From the NCBI GenBank assembly GCA_036271875.1, contig DATAZU010000005.1, positions 1 through 64,000 on the forward strand: a stretch of 64,000 nucleotides of DNA. Direction: 5' to 3'. The notes beneath the pieces were generated by a model, which saw only the letters and a program-made list of their open reading frames with translations, was not told the DNA's origin and made no database searches. The position numbers and the translations under genes were made by a program. Within the stretch, counting starts at the first letter, position 1. Each line of letters starts with the position of its first letter. The DNA is from Galbitalea sp036271875 (GTDB taxonomy: Bacteria > Actinomycetota > Actinomycetes > Actinomycetales > Microbacteriaceae). Shown here piece after piece: positions 50,812 through 58,458 of this stretch.

Positions 50812-50846
50812 GGTTGGCGGAGGCCTGCGAGAGGCCTCCGCCAACC
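50812..50846 (-). other. Perfect 15-bp intercistronic hairpin
   Basis: GGTTGGCGGAGGCCT (50812-50826) and AGGCCTCCGCCAACC (50832-50846) with a 5-nt loop, located 17 bp after the binding-protein stop. No T-tract follows on the minus strand. Such hairpins protect the upstream mRNA from 3' decay and raise binding-protein output over permeases in other sugar operons; that role here is inference. Confidence 0.7.
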
Positions 50847-50862
50847 CTTCGGTTCAGTTGAG

Positions 50863-52263
50863 TTACTTGAGTGCGGCCTGGTCAGCGTCCGCGTCGACCT
50901 CGGCCTGAATCTTTACATTCACGGCCTTGAGAAGCGCGTCCACATCGGGGTTCTTCTGGGTGAGCACGGCCTGGACAACCGAGTCGAGCGCACCGTAGAG
51001 ATCCTGCGTGTACCTGCCCGGCTCACCAACGATCGGCTGGTTGCCGATGTTGTCGGTGAACGGAGCGACGTTCTGGAACACGTCGGGCGTTGCGTAGGGC
51101 TTGATCCACGAGCGGGCCAGTGCAGCTTGTGCGGCGTTGAAGATCGGCAGTGCCGGAGCGCCAACGACCTGCTTGCTCGCCTGCAGCGCCTTCGCCTGCG
51201 TCACAGCAGCGGCCTTGTTGACCGCGGGCTGGCCGTAGTAGAAGTCGATCCACTTGACGACGGCCGCCAGCTGGGCCGGCGAGTCCTTCGCGTTTCCAAC
51301 CGCAACGGTTCCACCGGAGAGCACACCGGCGTTCGCGTCGCTGGTCATCGGGATGGTGGTGACGCCGTAGTTGGACGGGTCAACTCCATCGTTCTGCACC
51401 AGCGAGCTCAGAACATCCGAACCGCTCATGTACATCGCAACCTTGCCCGAACCGAACGCGGTGTTGATGCCGTTCCAGTCGAGCAGGAAGTTGCTGCCGG
51501 CAGCGTTGTCGACCCAGCGGATCTGGTGCAGGTAGGCGAGCGAGTCCTTGATCGCGGGAATGTCGGTGTCAACCGTGATCTTCCCGTTTGCGGCCGTGGT
51601 CTCGACGCGTCCACCGCGCGTGTATGCAGCTGAGGTCAGCTCCCATCCACCCGTGTTGCCGCTCGTCATCTGCATGTAGCCCGCGACACCCGGAAGCGCC
51701 TTGGAGATGGCCTTCGCGTCAGACTCAACCTCGTCCCACGTCGTCGGCGGCTTGTTCGGGTCCAGTCCGGCCTTGGTGAAGTCCGCACGGTTGTACGAGA
51801 TCGCCATGGCGTATGGGCTGAACGGGATTCCGTAGATGTTTCCCTTGCTGTCCTCAGCGACGTTCAGCACGTTCTTGTTGAACTTGCTGTAGTACGGCAG
51901 CTTCTTGATCCACTGCGAGAGGTTGGCGAGCTGTCCGTTGTTGGCCAGCGTGCGGGAATCCGTGAACGGAACGCCGAACTCATCGGGCAGGGTTCCACCG
52001 GCCAGCTGGGCCGCGAATGTCGGACCCGTCCAGTCGTACTCCTCGCCCTTGACGGTGATGTCGGGGTTCTTCTTCTCGAAGGTCTTAACCTGGGTCTGGA
52101 ACGCGGCGAGTGCGTCAGCGCTTGCGCCCGGCTGGACACTCGCGACGACGATCTCGATCTTTCCGTTCGATGAGCCGCCGCTGGACGAGCAGCCGCTCAG
52201 CACCATTCCGGCAGCTGCGACGCCCGCAACAGCCAAAATGATGGACTTTCTTGGTGACTTCAT
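50863..52263 (-). CDS. Sugar-binding lipoprotein of the alpha-glucoside transporter
   Basis: A 466-residue extracellular solute-binding protein (family 1). The signal peptide SIILAVAGVAAAGMVLSGCS contains the lipobox LSGC near residue 25. The mature domain shows the family pattern with GTLPDEFGVPFTDSRTLANN and YGIPFSPYAMAISYNRADFT. ATG at 52263 follows GAAAGG with 8-nt spacing. It is encoded downstream of the GH13 gene, 76 bp away. The neighbouring alpha-glucosidase points to maltose, trehalose, sucrose or similar alpha-glucosides as ligands. Confidence 0.92.
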   Translation of the reverse strand: MKSPRKSIILAVAGVAAAGMVLSGCSSSGGSSNGKIEIVVASVQPGASADALAAFQTQVKTFEKKNPDITVKGEEYDWTGPTFAAQLAGGTLPDEFGVPFTDSRTLANNGQLANLSQWIKKLPYYSKFNKNVLNVAEDSKGNIYGIPFSPYAMAISYNRADFTKAGLDPNKPPTTWDEVESDAKAISKALPGVAGYMQMTSGNTGGWELTSAAYTRGGRVETTAANGKITVDTDIPAIKDSLAYLHQIRWVDNAAGSNFLLDWNGINTAFGSGKVAMYMSGSDVLSSLVQNDGVDPSNYGVTTIPMTSDANAGVLSGGTVAVGNAKDSPAQLAAVVKWIDFYYGQPAVNKAAAVTQAKALQASKQVVGAPALPIFNAAQAALARSWIKPYATPDVFQNVAPFTDNIGNQPIVGEPGRYTQDLYGALDSVVQAVLTQKNPDVDALLKAVNVKIQAEVDADADQAALK

Positions 52264-52339
52264 TGTCTTGCCTTTCTTGTTTCTGTAGGTAAACACATTT
52301 GGTGCGGTAGTGGTTGGCGATTTTCTTGTCTCCGAGCGG

Positions 52340-54037
52340 CTAGTGCTGTGTCCGTAGCCACGCCGTGGAGTCTGTGGGGAGCAAACCGCCCTCAAGCGGT
52401 TCGCTCGTGAGGAGGAGCCTGGTGTAGCTCGGGAGTTCGACGGGAGCATCAGAAAGGTTCGTCACACTCACAAACCCCAGCCCGCGTGAGAACGCGAGAA
52501 CGCCCGGTGCGCTGTCAATCCAGGTCATCGCACCGTCGCCCAGCGCGGGATGGCTGCGCCGGATGCTCAGGGCCGTGCGGTAGAGGGAGAGCATCGAGCC
52601 GGTGTTGCCCGCCTCCGCCTCCACCGTGAACGGTGCCCAGTCCTCTGGCTGGGGCAGCCACGGTGCGCGAGTCGCGTTTGAGGGCTCGAATCCGTATGGC
52701 GGCTCCGTGCCGCTCCATGGAATCGGAACGCGACATCCATCGCGCCCTGGATCAACACCCTCGGAGCGGAAGTACATTGGGTCCTGCAGCAGCTCAACCG
52801 GAATGTTTTCAACCTCCGGCAGGCCGAGCTCGTCGCCCTGGTAGACGTAGAGCGAGCCCGGGAGCGCAGCGCTGAGAAGCGCGGCAGCGCGCGCCCGGCG
52901 CATCCCCAGTGCGAGATTGGTCGGCGTGTGAAAGCGCTTGGTCGCAAAGGAGAAGGACGTGTCTTCGCGTCCGTAGCGCGTCACCGGACGGGTCACATCG
53001 TGGTTGGAGAGCACCCAGGTGCTCGGAGCTCCAACCGGCGCATGCGCGGCGAGCATCGAGTCGATCGACTCGCGCAACTGCGTAGCGTCCCATGGACGGG
53101 CCATGAAATCGAAGTTGAACGCTGTGTGCATCTCGTCGGAGCGCAGGTACTTGGCGAAGCGCTCGGTATCGGGCATCCACACTTCACCGACCAGCACGCG
53201 TGAGCCCGGGTACGAGTCTGCAATGGCGCGCCACGAACGATAGACGTCGTGCACGTCGTCGCGATCGACGTTTGGATGCTGGCCCGGCTCGACGACGGCG
53301 GGAACCTCGGGAAGCTCCGGGTCCTTGATGAGCAGCGCAGCCGAGTCGATACGCACGCCGGCGACACCGCGATCGAACCAGAATCGCAGGACGTCCTCGT
53401 GCAGCTTGCGTACATCCGGGTGGTTCCAGTTGAGGTCGGGCTGTTCCGGCGTGAAAAGGTGGAGGTACCACTCCCCGGGGGAGCCATCCGGGCTGGTCGT
53501 GCGGGTCCAGGTGTCTCCCTGGAAGTTCGACACCCAGTGGTTGGGCATCTCGTCGCCGTTCTTACCTCGGCCCGGCCGGAACCAAAAGCGCTCGCGCTCC
53601 GGAGATCCGGGGGGCGAAGCGAGCGCCGACTTGAACCAGGGGTGCTGGTCCGAGATGTGATTGGGAACGATGTCGATGATCGTGCGGATGCCGAGGGCGA
53701 GCGCCTCACGAATGAGCGCCTCCGCCTGCTCCAGATCCCCGAAGGACGGGTGGATGCCGAAGTAGTTCTCAACGTCGTAGCCACCGTCCGCGAGGGGCGA
53801 CGGGTACCAGGGCGTGAACCAGATCGCGTCGACGCCGAGATCACGCAGGTAATTCAGGTGCTGTCGAACCCCAGCAAGGTCGCCCGTGCCGTCCCCGTTA
53901 CCGTCCGCGAAGCTGCGGATGTAGATCTGGTAAATGACGGCGCTGCGCCACCACAGGGGATCGGTCGCGCTTGGCGCGATCGGGGCAGCCGTTGGATCCG
54001 CTTTGGCGGCTCCGGTGCTGAGGACAGCAGTGTCCAA
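52340..54037 (-). CDS. Glycoside hydrolase family 13 alpha-glucosidase
   Basis: A 565-residue cytosolic hydrolase of the alpha-amylase superfamily. The conserved regions are DIVPNHISDQHPWF, GVRIDSAALL with the nucleophile Asp, VLVGEVWMPD with the acid Glu, and VLSNHDVTR with the transition-state Asp. The N-terminus WWRSAVIYQIYIRSFADGNG is typical of the oligo-1,6-/alpha-glucosidase group. No signal peptide. The start is uncertain: TTG at 54037 is the only in-frame option and has only a weak GAAAGA. It is the first gene of the operon behind the promoter at 54079-54107. Confidence 0.92.
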   Translation of the reverse strand: MDTAVLSTGAAKADPTAAPIAPSATDPLWWRSAVIYQIYIRSFADGNGDGTGDLAGVRQHLNYLRDLGVDAIWFTPWYPSPLADGGYDVENYFGIHPSFGDLEQAEALIREALALGIRTIIDIVPNHISDQHPWFKSALASPPGSPERERFWFRPGRGKNGDEMPNHWVSNFQGDTWTRTTSPDGSPGEWYLHLFTPEQPDLNWNHPDVRKLHEDVLRFWFDRGVAGVRIDSAALLIKDPELPEVPAVVEPGQHPNVDRDDVHDVYRSWRAIADSYPGSRVLVGEVWMPDTERFAKYLRSDEMHTAFNFDFMARPWDATQLRESIDSMLAAHAPVGAPSTWVLSNHDVTRPVTRYGREDTSFSFATKRFHTPTNLALGMRRARAAALLSAALPGSLYVYQGDELGLPEVENIPVELLQDPMYFRSEGVDPGRDGCRVPIPWSGTEPPYGFEPSNATRAPWLPQPEDWAPFTVEAEAGNTGSMLSLYRTALSIRRSHPALGDGAMTWIDSAPGVLAFSRGLGFVSVTNLSDAPVELPSYTRLLLTSEPLEGGLLPTDSTAWLRTQH

Positions 54038-54078
54038 GGGAGACTCAATTCTTTCGTCGCTGTGGTGGGGCTGGTGAA

Positions 54079-54128
54079 AATGTAGCTAATTCGACAGAAA
54101 GATGCAAGAACTAAACAAGATGTAAGAA
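54079..54128 (-). promoter_or_regulatory. Promoter of the alpha-glucoside operon with repeated operator-like motif
   Basis: On the minus strand TTGCAT (54107-54102), 17 bp, then TACATT (54084-54079). Two 12-bp direct repeats on the plus strand, AAGATGCAAGAA (54099-54110) and AAGATGTAAGAA (54117-54128), differ at one base and are spaced 18 bp apart, so the first overlaps the -35 box. They are candidate LacI-repressor sites. Confidence 0.5.
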
Positions 54129-54220
54129 AGTTGCGCAGAATTGCGGCGACTTGCTCCATTTCGGCAAGGGGGTATCGCGGATTGTCGCAAGGACGAAAGC
54201 GGCCGGAACGGCCGACATGG

Positions 54221-55219
54221 CTACGCTGCAGCGGGCCCCGTCGAACCGCGGACAACGAGCTCGGGCTCGAACAGGAACTCGTCCGGTGTGGATGCTGTGC
54301 CGTTGATCTGGCTCACCAGAAGCTCAATGACCATGCGTCCCATCGTCTCAATCGGCTGACGCACGGTTGTGAGCGGGGGCTCGACACAGTTCATCAGCGC
54401 GGAGTCATCGAATCCGATCACGGATACGTCCTCGGGCACACGAAGGCCAGCCCGACGCACCGCACGTACCGCGCCGAGAGCCATGGGATCCGAGGCACAG
54501 ATGATCGCAGTGACGCCGGCCCCGATCAGTCGAGTGGCGGCCGCCTGGCCCGCCTCGAGCGAATAGTGCGAGTGGGCAATATATTCGGGGGGAAGCGAGT
54601 CCCCCGCGATCGCTAGCGCTGCGGCAAGTTTTCGCTGGGATGGCACGTGATCACTGGGCCCGAGCACGAGTCCGATGCGCGTGTGGCCGAGCTGGGTGAG
54701 ATGACTCCAGGCCTGCTGGGTGGCGACGGAATCATCGGTCGAAACCGTTGCAAAGCCAAGCTCTGAGATCGTGGCGTTGACAAGAACAGTGGGCAGCCTA
54801 AGGTCCGTGAGTCGCGCATAGTGGTCGTGGCTCGCGCTCTCCTGGCTGTACTGGCCACCAACGAAAACCACGCCGGAAACCTGCTGCTGCAGGAGCAGGT
54901 CGACATAGTCCGCCTCGGAGATCCCGCCGACGGTCTGGGTGCAGAGAACCGGCGTGTAACCGTTCTGCGCGAGCGCGCCCCCGAGCACCTCCCCGAATGC
55001 GGGGAAGATCGGGTTCTGGAGCTCAGGCAGGAAGAGGCCGACGAGCCGGGCCCTCTCGCCACGCAGCTTGGTCGGGCGCTCGTAACCGAGAACATCCAGC
55101 GCGGTCAACACCGCGGTTCTCGTCGCCTGGGACACCCCGGGCTTTTCATTCAAAACACGACTTACGGTGGCTTCACTGACACCGACCTTGCGAGCTACCT
55201 CGGCGAGTCTCTGCGACAT
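54221..55219 (-). CDS. LacI-family transcriptional regulator
   Basis: A 332-residue repressor. The N-terminal helix-turn-helix is RLAEVARKVGVSEATVSRVL, with the hinge NEKPGVSQATRTAVLTALDV; the sugar-binding domain begins RARLVGLFLPELQNPIFPAF and contains DVSVIGFDDSALMNCVEPPL. It very likely controls the GH13-transporter operon just downstream, inducer being an alpha-glucoside. ATG at 55219 has TAGAAT 8 nt upstream and no SD. An inverted repeat at 55246-55262 lies between it and ubiA. Confidence 0.93.
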   Translation of the reverse strand: MSQRLAEVARKVGVSEATVSRVLNEKPGVSQATRTAVLTALDVLGYERPTKLRGERARLVGLFLPELQNPIFPAFGEVLGGALAQNGYTPVLCTQTVGGISEADYVDLLLQQQVSGVVFVGGQYSQESASHDHYARLTDLRLPTVLVNATISELGFATVSTDDSVATQQAWSHLTQLGHTRIGLVLGPSDHVPSQRKLAAALAIAGDSLPPEYIAHSHYSLEAGQAAATRLIGAGVTAIICASDPMALGAVRAVRRAGLRVPEDVSVIGFDDSALMNCVEPPLTTVRQPIETMGRMVIELLVSQINGTASTPDEFLFEPELVVRGSTGPAAA

Positions 55220-55245
55220 GAAACGCAATTCTACGCAAATGGCGC

Positions 55246-55262
55246 AATTTCTTGCAGAAATT
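55246..55262. promoter_or_regulatory. Inverted repeat between lacI-type gene and ubiA (candidate LacI operator)
   Basis: AATTTCT-TGC-AGAAATT: 7-bp arms around a 3-bp centre, 27 bp upstream of the regulator start and 20 bp upstream of ubiA. The core TTTCTTGCA resembles TTCTTGCAT in the promoter of the sugar operon. Confidence 0.5.
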
Positions 55263-55269
55263 CCGGGGA

Positions 55270-55275
55270 TACACT
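55270..55275 (+). promoter_or_regulatory. -10 box of leaderless ubiA gene
   Basis: TACACT lies 6 nt before ATG at 55282; no SD. Confidence 0.4.
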
Positions 55276-55281
55276 GGCGCG

Positions 55282-56109
55282 ATGTCCAGTAAGCCCGTTG
55301 CGCTGGCCCGCTCGACACATCCCGGGCCATCCGTCGCGGTGACACTGATCACCGTCGGGCTTGGCTTCGGAGCCGGGCTGGATGCGTTTCGACTCGTTTT
55401 TCTCGGGCTTGCGATGCTTGCGGGTCAGCTTTCGGTCGGCCTGTCGAACGACTGGATCGATTCGGAGCGGGATGCCGCAGTCGGCCGCGAAGACAAACCC
55501 ATCGTCAGCGGCGAGATCGGCGTCATGGCGGTGCGAACTGCGGCATTTGTTTGCGCGGCCATGTCCATCGCGCTGAGCCTGCCGCTCGGCTGGGCCGCAG
55601 ACCTCGCCCTTCTCGGGTCGATCGGTGCGGCGTGGGCGTACAACGCGTGGCTCAAGCGTTCGATCGTCTCGGTTCTCGCATATGCCGTTGGATTCGGTCT
55701 GCTGCCGGCGATAGCGACGCTCGCGCGTCCGGTTCCTGTTGCGCCCACAGCCTGGGCACTGGCGGTTGGTGCGCTTCTGGGGATCGCCGCTCACTTTGCG
55801 AACACGTTGCCCGATCTGGACGACGATGCGGCAACCGGGATTGTGGGGTTACCGCAGCGGCTCGGACGCCGCTGGTCGAGCGCGCTGACATACGCGGTGC
55901 TGCTGGTGGCATCCATTCTGGAATTTCTGGGCACGGGCGGATTCGGATTTCTCCCCGCCGACATCGGGTTGGGAGCCTCGCTCGTGATCGTTGCCGTCGG
56001 TGCAGCCATGATTCTTCGGCCCACCCGTTGGCACTTCCGGCTGATCATTCTTGCCGCCATGGTGGATGTCGTCGTGCTGATCTTCGCGGGGGCCAACCTC
56101 CTCGAGTGA
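55282..56109 (+). CDS. UbiA-family prenyltransferase
   Basis: A 275-residue membrane prenyltransferase with about eight helices. The first Asp-rich motif is NDWIDSERDAAVGREDKP (the ND-x3-D form of UbiA) and the second is NTLPDLDDDAATGIVGLP. It attaches an isoprenoid chain to an aromatic or other acceptor; the acceptor cannot be named from sequence. ATG at 55282 gives the conserved N-terminus; an in-frame TTG at 55252 would cross the operator region. Not obviously linked to the LacI gene that it diverges from. Confidence 0.88.
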   Translation: MSSKPVALARSTHPGPSVAVTLITVGLGFGAGLDAFRLVFLGLAMLAGQLSVGLSNDWIDSERDAAVGREDKPIVSGEIGVMAVRTAAFVCAAMSIALSLPLGWAADLALLGSIGAAWAYNAWLKRSIVSVLAYAVGFGLLPAIATLARPVPVAPTAWALAVGALLGIAAHFANTLPDLDDDAATGIVGLPQRLGRRWSSALTYAVLLVASILEFLGTGGFGFLPADIGLGASLVIVAVGAAMILRPTRWHFRLIILAAMVDVVVLIFAGANLLE

Positions 56110-56165
56110 CTAGTGCTTCTTCGAACCGGCGTGAACTTAATTCCCTCGAGAGGGCAATAGTTATT

Positions 56166-56762
56166 GTGAGAACCGATAGCGAGCTGATCGCCGAGTCACT
56201 GAACCAGTCGACGGGGTTCGGTCAACTCTACGAGCGGCACGCGAAAACGATCCATCGCTACGCCGCGCGCAGGGTTGGAGCGACCGAAGCGGACGATGTG
56301 ATGTCCGAGACCTTCCTGATCGCATACCAACGCAGAGCGAACTTCTCGCTCGAGAGCGAGAGTGCGCTGCCGTGGCTGTACGGCATTGCGACGAATCTGT
56401 TGCACAAGCACCGCCGTCTCGAGGCCGCGGCCTGGAAGACACTGGCCGCCACGCATGAGCCGGCGGTAGCACCGGATGTCGCACAGGCGATCGGGTCGCG
56501 GCTTGATGCCCAAATCGCGGTGGCCACACTCGCTTCAGCGATCTGTCGTATGCCGGCACGCGATCGCGACGCGCTCCTGCTCTACGCATGGGGCGACCTC
56601 GATTACGAGGGTGTTGCGGAGGCGCTCGGCATCCCCATCGGAACAGTCCGCTCACGACTTAATCGCGCCCGGCGAGTGCTGCGCGCGGCAAACGACCGGA
56701 ACCCGCTTCCGGAGGAGGAGGTGCACGATGGACGAGTTGACTCTGCTTCGCAAGGTGCGTGA
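56166..56762 (+). CDS. ECF-type RNA polymerase sigma factor (second module)
   Basis: A 198-residue sigma factor. Region 2 is FGQLYERHAKTIHRYAARRV, then TEADDVMSETFLIAYQRRAN; region 4 is CRMPARDRDALLLYAWGDLD, then YEGVAEALGIPIGTVRSRLN. The start is taken at GTG 56166; a GTG at 56105 overlapping the ubiA stop is also possible. Its last 35 bp overlap the next gene, which encodes the probable partner. Confidence 0.9.
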   Translation: MRTDSELIAESLNQSTGFGQLYERHAKTIHRYAARRVGATEADDVMSETFLIAYQRRANFSLESESALPWLYGIATNLLHKHRRLEAAAWKTLAATHEPAVAPDVAQAIGSRLDAQIAVATLASAICRMPARDRDALLLYAWGDLDYEGVAEALGIPIGTVRSRLNRARRVLRAANDRNPLPEEEVHDGRVDSASQGA

Positions 56763-57840
56763 CGACGTCGAGGAACCAACGAGCGACGCGCTGGATGCGG
56801 GGAGCAATGCCCTGCAGCAGTGGATGGTGTCGCACCCGAGCGCACGAAAGACCCGCACGCACCGCGCCCGTCGGGTTGCGGGCTGGACTGTGCTCGGCAC
56901 CGTTGCCGCGATCGGCATCGTGGTCGCGCTGGTGGCGACGAACATCCTCGGACTCGCCGGCTGGCGCGGTGGCGCAAGCGCAGCGGCCGCCGACACGCTG
57001 GGCGACGCCGCACTCGCTGCGGTCAACAACTCGGATCCGACGGTCGGACCAGGACAGTATCTCAGGGTCGCGACCGATGCGGTTGACTCGGTGACGACCG
57101 ACGGGTCGCGGCCCGGATCGTTCGTTGGGTACCTCACGGAGGAGACATCGCAGGTCTATGTTCCAGCCAACCTGAGGGACAACTGGGTCTGGTTTCAGGA
57201 GGCAGCGAAGCCATACAAAACGTTCGGTGCGGAATCCGCCGCTGCGGCCGCGAAGAACTATCGCAACATCCTGTCCGGACCGGAGCACGGCGTGGAAAAG
57301 CTGCGGGCTCCCGGCGGCCGCTTCTACAGCGCTCCGCCTACCGTCTCTCCCGCTGCGCTCGCCACTCTGCCACGGGACCCGTACCAGCTCCTCAACTACA
57401 TCTATCGCGTCAACGGAACGAGCGGCTCTTCGCCTGACCAGGAAGCCCTGGTCTACATCGCGGACACGCTGCGCTCGGGTCTCGTGCCCGCCGGTCTTCG
57501 CGCGGCGATGTACCGCGCCGCGGCGATGATTCCGGGAGTGAGTGTCATCGCTTCCGAGGCGACGCTGGACGGGCGCACGGGTGTGGCCATCGGGCGCACC
57601 GAGCCGTCGGATCACCTTCGTCAGGAGATCATCATTGATCCGTCCACGGGTCTTCTCATCGGCGAGCGGATGGTGACGCTTGTAGCCCAGAGCGGCCTGC
57701 CGGCGGGCACCGCACTCGAATGGACCGCTGTTACAACCTCGGTCGTCGATTCGGCACCGGCCGGCGGCACGCAGAACGGCGCATTCGATGTCGAGGGATG
57801 CACGAAGATCCCACACGGATTCCACTGCCCCCAGGGGTAA
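56728..57840 (+). CDS. CU044_5270-family membrane protein (probable sigma-factor partner)
   Basis: A 370-residue protein with a cytoplasmic N-terminus of about 50 residues (MDELTLLRKVRDDVEEPTSD), one membrane helix (VLGTVAAIGIVVALVATNIL) and an extracytoplasmic domain of about 300 residues (QYLRVATDAVDSVTTDG; CTKIPHGFHCPQG at the end, with two Cys likely disulphide-bonded). Such proteins are regularly encoded directly after an ECF sigma gene and are thought to control it. ATG at 56728 follows an SD run of GGAGGAGGAGG. It overlaps the sigma gene by 35 bp. Confidence 0.85.
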   Translation: MDELTLLRKVRDDVEEPTSDALDAGSNALQQWMVSHPSARKTRTHRARRVAGWTVLGTVAAIGIVVALVATNILGLAGWRGGASAAAADTLGDAALAAVNNSDPTVGPGQYLRVATDAVDSVTTDGSRPGSFVGYLTEETSQVYVPANLRDNWVWFQEAAKPYKTFGAESAAAAAKNYRNILSGPEHGVEKLRAPGGRFYSAPPTVSPAALATLPRDPYQLLNYIYRVNGTSGSSPDQEALVYIADTLRSGLVPAGLRAAMYRAAAMIPGVSVIASEATLDGRTGVAIGRTEPSDHLRQEIIIDPSTGLLIGERMVTLVAQSGLPAGTALEWTAVTTSVVDSAPAGGTQNGAFDVEGCTKIPHGFHCPQG

Positions 57841-57855
57841 CTAGCGCACGTCGAA

Positions 57856-57897
57856 AGGGGCGGGCACCGCGTGACTTCGCGGCGCCCGCCCCTTTCA
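57856..57897. terminator. Bidirectional terminator after the second sigma module
   Basis: GGGGCGGGC (57857-57865) pairs with GCCCGCCCC (57884-57892) and an inner CCGCG/CGCGG extends the stem; AAA before and TTT after make it work in both directions. It overlaps the stop of the small minus-strand gene at 57895. Confidence 0.8.
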
Positions 57898-58077
57898 TGC
57901 ACTCTTTCGGAAACGCCCGTCGGGCGCTTTCGAGGTCAAGTGCAAAACTCGACACTCGGGGCAGAAATAGTACGATCTCTCGACCCGAGCCCTCGCGGTA
58001 CGACGCCTTTCGATGCGACGGAGCGCGGAGCGCGCCCCCCGTTCGCTTGTGAAAGGCCTTTTCTTGCAGTTCGGCAT
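57895..58077 (-). CDS. Small zinc-ribbon-like protein
   Basis: A 60-residue basic protein: MPNCKKRPFTSERGARSALR, Arg-rich middle, then SYYFCPECRVLHLTSK. The pattern of an early Cys, then CPxC followed by HLTS, matches a small uncharacterised protein type I know from actinobacteria and their phages, where it looks like a single zinc knuckle. ATG at 58077 follows GAGGAA with 9-nt spacing. A larger frame on the same strand covering this region was rejected. Function unknown. Confidence 0.6.
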   Translation of the reverse strand: MPNCKKRPFTSERGARSALRRIERRRTARARVERSYYFCPECRVLHLTSKAPDGRFRKSA

Positions 58078-58280
58078 ACGGAAACTTCCTCACGAAAGTT
58101 CCGCACGGCTCATATCCGCACTTGATCGACAGCTGATGAAAGTCGACCCAGGTTCTCGCCAAAAAGGCTTTCGATCACCATAGGCGTTTCGGTCAGAATC
58201 GTCTACCGAGATTTGCGCTCGACAAGACCGTGGCGGTTCTTCGGGATTCCTGACTTGCGATGAGCATGGCATCCCCGCAA
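58078..58280. other. Intergenic stretch without recognised genes
   Basis: Between the small zinc-ribbon gene and the degenerate repeat at 58281 I find no credible coding frame, tRNA or hairpin. The region presumably holds the minus-strand promoter of the small gene, but no convincing -35/-10 pair stands out. Confidence 0.5.
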
Positions 58281-58361
58281 GGTTTCGATACGCGGGACGC
58301 TGACGCGGCTCGCTACCCGACCATCGAGGGTGTCTGCTCGGTCCCTGAGCCCGCCGAACGG
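58281..58361. repeat. Degenerate palindromic element related to the pabB insert
   Basis: Begins GGTTTCGATACGCGGG (58281-58296), has CGCTACCCGACCATCGAGGG (58311-58330), and ends CTCGGTCCCTGAGC (58337-58350) then CCGCCGAACGG. TTTCGATACG paired with CGACC...CGAGG blocks, and CCCTGAGC...CGAA blocks, are a pattern I recognise as common intergenic repeats in this bacterial family. The 13-bp CTCGGTCCCTGAG is shared with the pabB element. Confidence 0.55.
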
Positions 58362-58458
58362 CCGACCTTCACAAGAAATAGTTTCTATAAAGAAAGTTTC
58401 CTGATACATTCCTTTCCATTGCTCGTCCAAGAAGCGAGCTGCCCCGAGAGGAGAGCGG

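Noticed and set aside
57731..58162. 143-residue minus-strand open frame covering the terminator and the small zinc-ribbon gene
   Set aside because: It runs through the terminator into the sigma-partner gene, has no SD and no recognisable domain, whereas the 60-residue frame inside it has an SD and a Cys/His pattern.
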